A stretch of 64,000 bases of DNA from Anastrepha obliqua (taxonomy: Eukaryota; Arthropoda; Insecta; Diptera; Tephritidae), in the NCBI RefSeq assembly GCF_027943255.1, contig NC_072897.1, forward strand, positions 38,848,044-38,912,043, written 5' to 3'. Shown here piece after piece: positions 54,654-64,000 of the stretch. The notes below the pieces were generated by a model, which was not told the DNA's origin, did not search any database, and was given only the letters and a program-made list of their open reading frames with translations. Numbering within the stretch: position 1 is the first letter of the stretch; each line of letters begins with the position of its first letter. The position numbers and the translations under genes were made by a program.

Positions 54654-55229
54654 TCGGTTATAATCTTATCAATCGAAAATTATAAGGTTCCGATTTTTTG
54701 TTTGTTTTTAATTTAAAATAACTAATTATCAAAAGAGAGAATATAAAATTGTTATGAGAAAAAAAATGTAATCAAGACTTTTGTAATTATGTAAATTGAC
54801 AAAGCTACTGGTAAGCAAGCTGGCATGTAGCCACTAAATTCCAAGTAGTCTATAACTAAAAAAAAACAAAAGCCTGAAAATGATTAATTAAATTATTTAC
54901 GTCGTTGTTGTTATACAATATCCTCAGCGGTCAATTTCTTAGACATAAAGCCTGTCGAAAATTGCAATTCCAGCGTTGAAATTTCTGCAGAACAAAACTA
55001 TAAAACCAAAATATTAAATTTGTAACTTGTCATAGTCTAAGCATTTAGCTATACACTATGAATTCAAAAGTTTACATATTATTTTTATTAATTTCAAAAG
55101 CAAATCAGAAAGACAAACAAAAATTATTCCAAGTACGAATAGTGTTTTGGAGACCACAAATAGTGTTGAGCAGTTGGCAGCTACAAATAGCCGCAGTCTT
55201 GTGGGCCCCACGTTGGGCGCCATTTTATC
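54654..55229 (-). other. Gypsy-B leader, internal region 3, second part with primer site
   Basis: Matches 27297-27877. The tRNA-Lys primer site is at 55205-55222, 7 nt from LTR3. Confidence 0.85.
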
Positions 55230-56383
55230 TGTTATGTGACCATAGGTGATTTCTAGTAGGCTTGCTTGTGGTGATGGTCTGTCACTGCGCCGTGTGCACT
55301 CGCTTGTGTCCCGGAGCTTCAGTATGTGGGTTCGGAAACGCAGCAGCAGAGCCAAGCTACCATCATAACTATCGCCACACTAGATAAACTAAATAAATTG
55401 CACACGGAGAAAATTAGAAACTGCCAACATACGTAACTTCCACATACAGTCCTAAAAGGCCTAGGAATCCTTAAGCCTGGCAGCGCATGTGTATGTCGTG
55501 TGGCTGCTCTATACCCACCCTACCTTGGCTTTGTAGATGTAAATAAAGCCCCATTAGATCATCTACACTTCCTCCGAAATCAGACCAAAATTATGAAAAA
55601 ATTTAGTAAATCATTTTCATTACAATATTTATTAACAAATTATCAAAAATATCAAAAATAAGTATATTTTAAACAATGGCGTACTAACATTATTTTGTGG
55701 GTGTACATTAACTTACTAAAACTGCCCTACCTCAACATTTTCTTTAATATATGTATGTGGTCATTAACCCGAAAAAAAAAAATATTAAATAATATTCAAA
55801 GTATGTATATAAGGAAACAAAAGGAACGAAATGGAATAACCGAAAATATCAAAGTAAGTATACGTACGTATGGATGTACATTATTCTTTATAAATAAGTT
55901 CTCTCAAACAAAAAAAAACTGTTATTGCAAATTGCTGCATACTATACTTCCATACATACGTCTACATGAATTTAAATGAGCGGGAGAGTGAATATTAACA
56001 TAAAATAAGGAATATAAAGAATTAGCAGTTGCACTTACATATTGGTGTCGACATAGCAGTCCAACGATGCGTAGAAGGCCTCCTCTCTGTGTGGTTGTTG
56101 CTAGATTTTGTGTGCTTTAATTTATATTAGGAGGATGGTTCCATGTGTAGAAGTCCACGCAAGTGGGGAAAGTTACTGATCGCCATTCACTTGGGAGTGG
56201 CCAGGACGATTCTTCTACATATGGTTCAAGTAGCTCACAACGTCCGGGATTAGCCCACGTATCCTCTGGTTAGCTTCCGAACACCCGTCCGGGAGTGAGC
56301 TAAAGTGAGAAGGCGAAGCATCCCAGCATAGCTGGTTGTGCGCTGGGTTTGGGACCCGCCACTTAAAAAGCCCCCCCCCCCCA

Positions 56384-57973
56384 ATGAAAACAGCAACAAA
56401 GCCTCGGATGAGAACTTCCAACACTGATGACGACCCCTGCAAACGAAATAAGGAATACGATTTGACGGCATGCACCTGGAATGTCCGGTCCCTTAATGGG
56501 GAAGGTGCCTCTGCCCGGCTGGTTGATGTCCTCGTGAGAGTAAAGGCTGACATCACTGCCATCCAAGAGATGCGATGGACGGGGCAAGGTAAGAAAAACA
56601 TAGGACCTTGCGACGTCTACTACAGCTGCCATGTAAAGGAGCGCAAATTCGGTGTCGGATTTGTTGTGGGAGAGAGACTTCGTCGCCAAGTACTGTCGTT
56701 CACTCCGGTGGACGAGCGTCTCGCAACAATCCGCATCAAAGCGCGATTTTTTAACATCTCGCTAATTTGCGCCCACGCCCCGACGGAAGAGAAGGACGAT
56801 GCGACCAAGGATTCTTTCTATGAGCGCTTGGAACGTTCCTATGAGCGCTGCCCCCGCCACGACATAAAAATCGTGCTTGGCGACTTCAACGCCAGGGTGG
56901 GCAAGGAGGGAATTTTTGGTCCCACAGTCGGAAAATTCAGCCTGCACAACGAAAGATCCGGTAACGGACAGAGGCTGATCGACTTCGCCGGGGCCCGAAA
57001 CATGGTAGTCTGTAGCACCAGATTCCAGCATAAGAAGATTCACCAAGCTACCTGGCTGTCTCCTGATCGAAAAACGCGTAACCAGATCGATCATGTTGTG
57101 ATAGATGGAAGACACGCTTCTAGTGTATTAGATGTACGTGCGATCCGAGGACCCAACATCGACTCGGATCATTACCTTGTTGCAGCCAAACTGCGCACAC
57201 GCCTCTGTGCAACAAAAAACGTACATCTACCTACGCAAAGAATGTTCGACATCGAAAAGCTGAAATCACAACAGACCGCCAGAAGATTCGCCACTCGACT
57301 CTCACTCCTGCTCTCGGAGAGCACTGCCCAACACAACGGCATGCGCGAGCAATGGAGCAACATTTCTCGTTCCCTACGTACCGCCGCCGAGGAAGAAATC
57401 GGATTCCGGCGAGCCCGAAAAAACAATTGGTACGACGAGGAATGTCATGCTGCCGCCTATAGAGCCACGCTGCGATCGGGCGCAACGCGAGCCATTTGGG
57501 ATCGCTACAGAGAGCTAAAAAAGGAAGAGAGACGTATTATCCGACAGAAGAAACGAGAGGCCGAAATACGTGAGTGCGAGGAGCTTGAGATGCTGGCCAA
57601 TAGGAACATCGCCCGAAAATTTTACCAGAAAGTTCGGCGGCTTACAGAAGGTTTTAAGACCGGGGCGTTGTCCTGTAAGAACAAAGACGGCGATCTGGTG
57701 ACTGACGTACAGAGCAATCTTAAATTATGGAGGGAACACTTCTCGAACCTGTTAAACGGTGACAGCTGCGCATGTCATAGAGAATGTGAAGATCCCGATA
57801 CCCCAATCGTTGACGACGGAATTGTCGTTCCGTTACCCGACCATGACGAGGTGAGAATAGCAATATCACGGCTAAAGAACAACAAAGCCGCGGGCGCCGA
57901 CGGACTGCAAACATGGCGGCGAGGAGCAGGTAAGGTGCATGCATCAGCTCCTATGCAGAATATGGTCGGATGA
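56384..57973 (+). pseudogene. RTE endonuclease and linker, complete endonuclease
   Basis: From ATG at 56384 the APE endonuclease is complete: TWNVRSLNGEGA, IQEMRW, LGDFNARVG, RNQIDHVVIDG and DSDHYLVAAKLRT, including the catalytic Asp-His missing in the LTR2 copy. The basic linker follows. The frame ends at 57973 through the same small lesion after KNNKAAGADGLQ. Leading residues differ from the LTR2 copy (KEYDLTACTWN against KAIDLRLFTWN). Confidence 0.88.
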
Positions 57974-58039
57974 AAGCATGCCTGCCGATTGGAATTTAAG
58001 TGTGCTCTGCCCAATCCATAAGAAGGGCGATCCTGCAAT

Positions 58040-58836
58040 TTGGGATTGGGAATTGGGAAGGACCTCTCCGAGCCGTTTGATACCAAACGAGGTTTCAGAC
58101 AGGGTGACTCGCTGTCGTGTGACTTCTTTAACCTGATGTTGGAGAGCATCGTACGAGCCGCAGAACTTAATCGCTCAGGCACAATTTTTTATAAGAGCGT
58201 ACAATTGCTGGCGTATGCCGATGATATTGACATCATCGGCCTTAACAACCGCGCTGTTAGTTCTGCCTTCTCCAAACTGGATAAAGAGGCAAAACGAATG
58301 GGTTTGGTGGTGAACGAGGACAAAACGAAGTACCTCCTGTCTTCAAACAAACAGTCGGCGCACTCGCGTATCGGCACCCACGTCACTGTTGACAGTTATA
58401 ATTTTGAGGTTGTAAAAGACTTCGTGTATTTAGGAACCAGCACTAACACCGATAACAATGTCAGCCTTAAAATCCAACGTAGAATCTCTCTTGTCAACAA
58501 GTGCTACTTTGGACTAAGTAGGCAATTGAGCAGTAAAGTCCTCTCTCGACGAACAAAAGTAACACTCTACAAGACTCTCATCATGCCCGTCCTAACGTAT
58601 GGCGCAGAAGCTTGGACGATGACAACATCCGATGAAGCGCGCTTGGAGTGTTCGAGAGAAAGATTCTGCGTAAGATTTTTGGACCTGGTGGTAGCAGAGG
58701 AAGAGGAAGGCCTCCTCTGCGTTGGAAAGATCAGGTGGAGAAGGACTTGGCTTCACTTGGTGTGCCCAATTGGCGCCGGTTAGCACGAGAAAGAAACGAC
58801 TGGCGCGCTTTGTTAATCTCGGCCAAAATCGCGTAA
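58040..58836 (+). pseudogene. RTE reverse transcriptase, palm deleted
   Basis: The sequence jumps from the KKGDPAI codons straight to IGKDLSEPFDTKRGFRQGD. This loses the fingers and motif A with its catalytic Asp. YADD is intact here (LLAYADDIDII). After IFGP, about 170 bp including RLRWLGHVVRM are missing, and the tail GRGRPPLRWKDQVEKDL continues in another frame to 58836. Inactive. Confidence 0.87.
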
Positions 58837-59297
58837 GCGGCTATCGCGCCAATTAAGAAGAAGAAGAATTTATATTAGGGTGTTCCTTTATTATGATAAA
58901 TTCACTTATTTAAAATTCTTTTTTTCTTTTTCTTTTAATCCGATTTCTGTTCAATTTAAGGGAAAAACATTATATTTACAAAATATTTATAAAGTTGTAA
59001 AGAAAAATAAAAAAAAGCAAAAAAAACTATGTTGAGGGAGGTTAATAATGTTAGCATATATACATATATGCACACGAAAAAAATTAAGCAACAAAAATTA
59101 TTTAACTATCATGATTTGAAAGTTTTTTCACAAAATTCTTAAAAATTGAATAACTATTCACTAGTTTCGATTTTAATTTAATTCAAAAGCATCTCGTTTT
59201 TTTTTTTCTTTTTCTTTTTTTTTTTCTTAACTGTGGCTTTTAACAGTTAACAACTGTTAATCATTGTATGTATATATATATATACATATATAATATA

Positions 59298-61402
59298 ATA
59301 GTAAACCCGGCCCCCTTCGCTGGGCACACTAAAATAGAATAGATATGGTTTAGAACAGAAAACATATGGTTTTCATATTATTTATTTCTTTATTCTTTAT
59401 TCAAGCGCTTTGGCATAAACAATATTTTTTGTTTTTCTATTTGTTTTTGAGTAAATATAAAATATAAATTGAAAATCAAGAAAAAAGAAGATTGTTTTTA
59501 AATTTCAAATCAACGCATATGAATAAACAATCGTCTTTTTTCCTGATCATCCATGAATTTTTCGTTTCGATTTATATGTTTTATTAAGCATTGGAGCTTT
59601 TTTAACCATTATCCATTTATATTTAAAAAAAAAAAACGAAAAAAATTGTTTTTTCCACGAACACATAATTTCATTCGGATTTCACATTAAATTCTCAAAT
59701 TTCGTAAGAAATTATTCACTGTTCCAAAATCCACTCCAAAAAAATTCACAAACAATTTTTACATGTTGCACTCACGTTTTTTCCATATGGCATCCAAATC
59801 AGAAAGAAATATTGACACATTGTAACTAACACTGTCAATTTGACAGTTCAGTTCCGCCCCAAGCGTTAAAAAAGTAAGCGACATTATGGCTGGCTCAAAA
59901 GAACGCTGTACCCGTTGCCACTGCTCCGAATTACAACCAAACTTTACGAAACCCATTTTCAATACTTACTTAACAATGTGCATAAGTTTGGTTTAATTCG
60001 GTGCAAAGACACGGCGGGTCCACGTTTTGGCATATATTTCGAGACCCTAGTCATCAATAGGTATGAAAATTACCCCGTATTAAAGCACTTATCAACAGCT
60101 TTCATTTGATACCTATGTTGTACATACACGTCCGAAGGTTACCCGGGTCCACGTTTTGACCTATATCTCGAGACCCTAGTCATCAATAGGTATAAAAATT
60201 ACCCCGTATTAAAGCACTTATCAACAGCTTTCATTTGATATCCGTATTGTACAAACACATTCTAGGGTCCACGTTTTGGTCTCTATCTCGAGACCCTAGT
60301 CACGGAGCGGATGGAAATACTCTGAACTAAAGCATTCACCAACAGCTTCCATTTGATACCCATATTGTACATACACATCCAAAGGTTACCCGGGTCCACG
60401 TTTTGACCTATATCTCGAGACCCTTTCTACCAATAGGTATCCAAACTATACGGAAACCATCTTCAATACCTCCTTAACAATGTGTGTAAGTTTGGTTTAA
60501 TTCGGTGCAAAGACACGGCGGGTCCACGTTTTGGCATATATTTCCAGATCCCAGTCATCAATAGGTATGAAAATTACCCCGTATTAAAGCACTTATCAAC
60601 AGCTTTCATTTGATATCCGTATTGTACAAACACATTCTAGGGTCCACGTTTTGGTCTCTATCTCGAGACCCTAGTCACGGAGCGGATGGAAATACTCTGA
60701 ACTAAAGCATTCACCAACAGCTTCCATTTGATACCCATATTGTACATACACATCCGAAGGTTACCCGGGTCCACGTTTTGACCTATATCTCGAGACCCCA
60801 GTCACGGAGCGGCATGAAAAATACTCTGTACTAAAGCATTCACCAACATCTTCCATTTGATACCCATATTGTACATACACATTCTAGGGTCCACGTTTTG
60901 GTCTCTATCTCGAGACCCTAGTCACGGAGCGGCATGAAAAATACTCTGAACTAAAGCATTCACCAACAGCTTCCATTTGATACCCATATTGTACATACAC
61001 ATCCGAAGGTTACCCGGGTCCACGTTTTGACCTATATCTCGAGCCCTATCCACCAATAGGTATCCAAACTATACGGAAACCATCTTCAATACCTTCTTAA
61101 CTATGTGTGTAAGTTTGGTTTAATTCGGTGCAGACACGGCCGGTTAGCGAACACACACAAAAAGTTGACTTTATTTTAATATATATATACGATTTTTTTC
61201 AGTTTGTGTCCGAAAAATCCAAATATCTTACGGAACCCTATTTTTTCCAAAATAAAATGTAATCCATGTTACTCCTGGATAATGTAGTTTTCGAATGGTG
61301 AAAGAATTTTTAAAATCGGTCCAGTAGATTTTGAGCCTATTCGTTACAAACAAACAAACAAACAAACAAACAAAGTTTTCCTCTTTATAATATTAGTATA
61401 GA
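59298..61402 (-). mobile_element. Non-autonomous Helitron in LTR3, reverse orientation
   Basis: 2105 bp, reading TCTATACTAAT from 61402 and ending at 59298. The empty site is the (AT)n stretch of LTR1 near 21305. The 3' end is CTAT instead of CTAG, and its (TTGT)n tract has about six units. It is the only Helitron of the family here on the minus strand. Confidence 0.88.
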
Positions 61403-61588
61403 TATATAAAGCGTTCGAAGAACCGCAAGAAGAACCGCTCGGAAAACCGCTCGAACAACCGCTCGAAGAACCGCAAAAAGAACCGCAAAAAGAAGCGCAA
61501 AAAGTTAGCTTAAACCCATAAACATATTTTCACAAAACACTGGTTTTTGAAAAAAAAAACTTTTGGGAAACTTGGAAAACTTTGAAAA

Positions 61589-61596
61589 CTTTTATA
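61589..61596 (-). promoter_or_regulatory. TATA box of LTR3
   Basis: TATAAAAG on minus. As the 5' LTR of the array this is the promoter expected to drive Gypsy-B, but the reversed Helitron lies about 190 bp downstream, inside the transcribed part. Confidence 0.5.
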
Positions 61597-62089
61597 CTGC
61601 TGTGGTACGTATGAGAGTACGCCTAGGTGTGGATGAATCCGTTGTGGCAGTGGATATTAACGGCCGACTGCCTTGAAGAAATTCTGTAAGGTGAAAGTAT
61701 ATACGCATATACTTGTATTAAAATTTACTTAAAATGTATTAACGAAAAATTTCGGTGGAAAAGAACCTTACCAAAAATGATGATGCCTTAAACGATAGCT
61801 CCAATTTATTCCTTTTTGTTTTACCGTATGCTAGGTTGTTTTGTATACGTGTGCACGCCTCGATGGATTTGTAGTGAATAAAACTACGTCGGCTGAGATT
61901 AAACTTAACAGCCAAAAAGGGAAACTTTCACTACTTTCGTTAAGGTAATCATGATCGGGTGGGATATTTTCTCGCTGTGTTTAATTTGTATATAGAAGAC
62001 ATACATGTGTTTCGTTCGTGTGTATGAGCATAAGGATGATGGAAATTAGAAGAAATTAAGAAAATGTGCACATGTACCACGGTACACTG

Positions 62090-63012
62090 TCTGTCGACTT
62101 CCGCCAAACACTGCCAGTAATTCCAAGATCAACGGCTGCTGACGAAATAAATCATCGAATCTATGGCGCTATGTGAAGAAACTTCAGCTGACAACAAACA
62201 TGAGAGTTGCATTACTTAATGATACATGTACATCTACTGAAGATTTCTCTGAGCAATTACTGACTATCGGTAATGGTCGAGTACCTGTCGACGAATCGAG
62301 CGGATTGATTTCATTTCCTCAGAATTTCTGTAAATTTGTCTCATCGAAAGACGAACTTATCAATAAAGTATTCCCAAACATCATTAATAACTACAATTAA
62401 TAATTGGTTGAGTGAGCGAGCAATTTTAGCGGCTAAGAATAAAGGTGTAGATGACCTAAACTACATAATTAAAAATGATATCATTGAAACAATGCATTCA
62501 TTCAAATCCATTGACTGTGTAACGAATGAAGATGAAGTCACCAACTATCCTATTGAGTTGTTAAACTCCTTGGATGTGCCTGGCTTACCACCGCACAATT
62601 TACGCCTAAAAGTTGGTTCCGTAGTAATCATGCTTCGAAACATAAGCCCACCAAAACTTTGCAACGGTACGCGTTTGGTGGTAAATAAATTGATGAACAA
62701 TGTGATTTACGCGACGATACTCAAAGGAAAATTCGAAGGTGAAGAAGTTCTCATTCCGAGGATCCCGATGATCCTAACCGATCTTCCGTTTGAGTTTAAA
62801 AGATTTCAATTTCCGATCTGTCTTACATTCGCCATGACCACAAATCACAAGGCCAATCCTCGAAAGTTTGTGGTCTGAATCTAGAAAATCAATGTTTCTC
62901 ACATGGTCAATTATATGTTGCATGTTCACGGGTCGGAAAACCATCTGCGTTGTTTGTTCTTGCACCTGATAATAAAGCAAAAAATGTCGTTTATCACAAG
63001 GTGCTTAACTGA
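62090..63012 (+). pseudogene. Helitron PIF1-like helicase, C-terminal part, frameshifted
   Basis: End of the Helitron Rep-helicase. Blocks in order and in shifting frames are VDFRQTLPVIPRSTAADEI, then LWRYVKKLQLTTNMRVALLND, a stretch from about 62220 to 62390 ending VFPNII, then NWLSERAILAAKNKGVDDLN, LNSLDVPGLPPHNLRLKVG and VIMLRNISPPKLCNGTRLVV. The final helicase motif region (CGLNLENQCFSHGQ, LYVACSRVGKPSALFVLAP) ends at a stop at 63010-63012. At least three frame breaks occur. Together with the missing Rep and Walker regions this makes the Helitron inactive. Confidence 0.87.
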
Positions 63013-63104
63013 AAAGTGCAATCTATTAAAGCTTCATTGAAATACTTGAATATTAAAAAAATTAACTTAATAAAATCAAAAATCTGCTTTTTTATTGCTT
63101 CTAG

Positions 63105-63133
63105 GGCGGAACAAAGTTCGCCGGGTCAGCTAG
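63105..63133 (+). terminator. Helitron 3' hairpin and CTAG end
   Basis: GGCGGAAC and GTTCGCC form a stem around a short loop (63105-63122), and the last 11 nt end in CTAG. This is the standard Helitron transposition terminator. Confidence 0.85.
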
Positions 63134-64000
63134 TAATTCTAATAAAATATTTGTTAAATATTATTAATTAGGGATTCATTTTACAGAAAACAGCGTGTGT
63201 CCATAAACGTTTTGTCCTCTTATTACTTTTTATAAAATGTAATATAGAATATCTCACGCGCATTGCTGCCATAATTTGTTGCATACGGATTTCCTCCAAC
63301 ATCATATATACATAGGTATATGCGCATATGAATACATATAAATTCACTTATTTGTATTTGCATTTGCTATCTTCCTGTGGTCTTGAATAATTTCTCTATG
63401 AGGTTATTAATTTGATATGCTTGAAGAATTTATAATAAAACCAATGTATCATCATCATCCTTACCGAATTTATAATTAGTGACGACAAGTTGTTAATAAT
63501 ACCAGTTATTTTAAGATTTTTAGTATTAATTTATTATTATACAATATATGAACGAAAAAAAGTATGTATATAAACATACATACATACAATTTCGCGCAGT
63601 TGTCATAAAAAATCAAAAAGAACAAATCTTATATGTAAATATGCAAACAAATTATATGGACATATCAAATGAACAAATCTATTCTGTACGCAAGCTAATG
63701 TAAACTATATTTTTTCACACTTGCGTATCACTCTCTCCCTCTCATTTCTCTCCGGCAGCCATATTAATTAATGCCCTATTGTTAACTTGTAGTGAAGTAA
63801 CTTCTGAGTTGAACTTCTTACCCGTGTTTTGTTAGAGCCCAAAATGAGGAACAGGCCGGGACTTCGCCTTCTCTATAATTTTCGTTCTCTGGTAAGAGCA
63901 GCGATTTGTGACCTCAGACTTGAAATTTCCTGTGAATTCATTTCGGTGTCGATGGCTAGTGGTGGGCGAAATATGTATGTAATATAGAAAAGAGAATAAA
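63134..64000. other. Right flank, no gene seen
   Basis: AT-rich DNA with TATGTA and CATACA microsatellite runs. I see no ORF longer than about 60 codons, no RNA gene and no match to the repeats of this window. Confidence 0.5.

Larger units (their letters stand above)
38371..55229 (-). mobile_element. Gypsy-B internal region 3 with Gypsy-A and Helitron inserts
   Basis: The polypurine tract at 38371-38387 abuts LTR2 and the primer site at 55205-55222 abuts LTR3. Removing Gypsy-A (38817-47308) and the Helitron (52186-54653) leaves a region collinear with internal region 2. From 40385 to 54653 it matches 1-14269. Confidence 0.9.
56131..58866 (+). mobile_element. RTE-like LINE in LTR3
   Basis: Same insertion as in LTR2, flanked by AATTTATATTAG at 56119-56130 and 58867-58878. 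It has its own internal deletions: 18 bp near 57449, about 340 bp near 58040 and about 170 bp near 58686. Confidence 0.88.
17483..62086 (-). mobile_element. Gypsy-B tandem array: three LTRs, two internal regions
   Basis: One retrotransposon locus expanded to LTR1-int2-LTR2-int3-LTR3. The outer ends are TG...CA with a CTGT duplication. No target duplication lies around LTR2, so the two units are not independent insertions. Each internal region has an LTR1-like LTR on its left and an LTR3-like LTR on its right, with LTR2 divided between the two types. This matches unequal crossing over between the two LTRs of a single element. Net LTR length is about 1.95-2.0 kb. The primer site fits tRNA-Lys and the purine tract is GGTGGGGGGGTG. 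No env frame lies between pol and the 3' LTR. Confidence 0.87.
55230..62086 (-). repeat. Gypsy-B LTR3 (5' LTR of the array), RTE and Helitron inserts
   Basis: Starts TGTTATG and ends GTACA, followed by CTGT. Net length without inserts is about 2.0 kb. It is beta type, with the RTE at 56131-58866 and the expanded repeat of GAACCGCTCG-like units at about 61420-61500. Unlike the beta part of LTR2 it also carries a reversed Helitron. Confidence 0.9.
62087..63133 (+). mobile_element. Host Helitron, 3' part
   Basis: Continues the element begun at about 16696. It starts with the second CTGT duplication and ends with CTAG at 63133, followed by T. The last bases GCCGGGTCAGCTAG differ from the non-autonomous Helitrons (GCCGGGTTTGCTAG) at only two positions. 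Confidence 0.88.

Overview
The window looks like repeat-rich nuclear DNA of a higher (brachyceran) fly. It is AT-rich, full of TATGTA/CATACA microsatellites, and carries spliced transposon genes with GT-AG introns and insect-type Ty3/gypsy, RTE, mariner, PIF/Harbinger and Helitron elements. A tephritid is my best guess, from impression rather than a search. I see no intact host gene. The only host-like or P-like coding trace is one small exon ending in a THAP-like motif (14310-14451).

Nearly everything fits one nested structure. Level 1 is an internally deleted Helitron on the + strand (about 16696-17482 and 62087-63133). Level 2 is a 44.6-kb Ty3/gypsy array on the - strand (Gypsy-B, 17483-62086) inside its helicase codons, with a single CTGT target duplication at the two outer ends. 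The array is LTR1 (17483-21938), internal region 2 (21939-27877), LTR2 (27878-38370), internal region 3 (38371-55229), LTR3 (55230-62086). LTR2 is a chimera: its left part resembles LTR3 (RTE insertion, expanded GAACCGCTCG repeat) and its right part resembles LTR1 (Helitron insertion, short repeat). This is the product expected from unequal recombination between the two LTRs of one element, giving LTR-int-LTR-int-LTR. Level 3 is what landed in Gypsy-B: non-autonomous Helitrons with a minisatellite core (18137-20637, 32771-37071, 52186-54653, reversed at 59298-61402), one RTE LINE insertion present in LTR2 and LTR3, and a second gypsy element, Gypsy-A (38817-47308), with LTRs identical by eye and a CATCC duplication. 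Level 4 sits in Gypsy-A: an apparently intact two-gene PIF/Harbinger transposon (41604-44964) and an internally deleted mariner (45515-46036).

The left end of the window, 1-14269, repeats 40385-54653 with a constant offset of 40384 and only one substitution that I noticed. It stops exactly at the 3' CTAG of a Helitron, so it is either a very recent Helitron-bounded duplication or an assembly artefact. From 14270 to 16695 lie the THAP-like exon, a decayed jockey/CR1-like LINE and unassigned DNA. Past 63133 I see only non-coding flank.

The most unusual coding feature is in Gypsy-B. Upstream of Gag it has a 238-codon ORF with a complete RING-H2 finger (residues 17-57) and an Asn-rich linker, apparently once joined to Gag. 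A retrotransposon carrying a putative ubiquitin-ligase domain on its structural protein is the best candidate here for something undescribed. The Gypsy-B genes work as a normal retroelement set: RING-Gag for particles, protease/RT/RNase H/integrase for copying and insertion, a tRNA-Lys primer site, and an LTR with a TATA box. Every Gypsy-B copy in the window is broken in pol.
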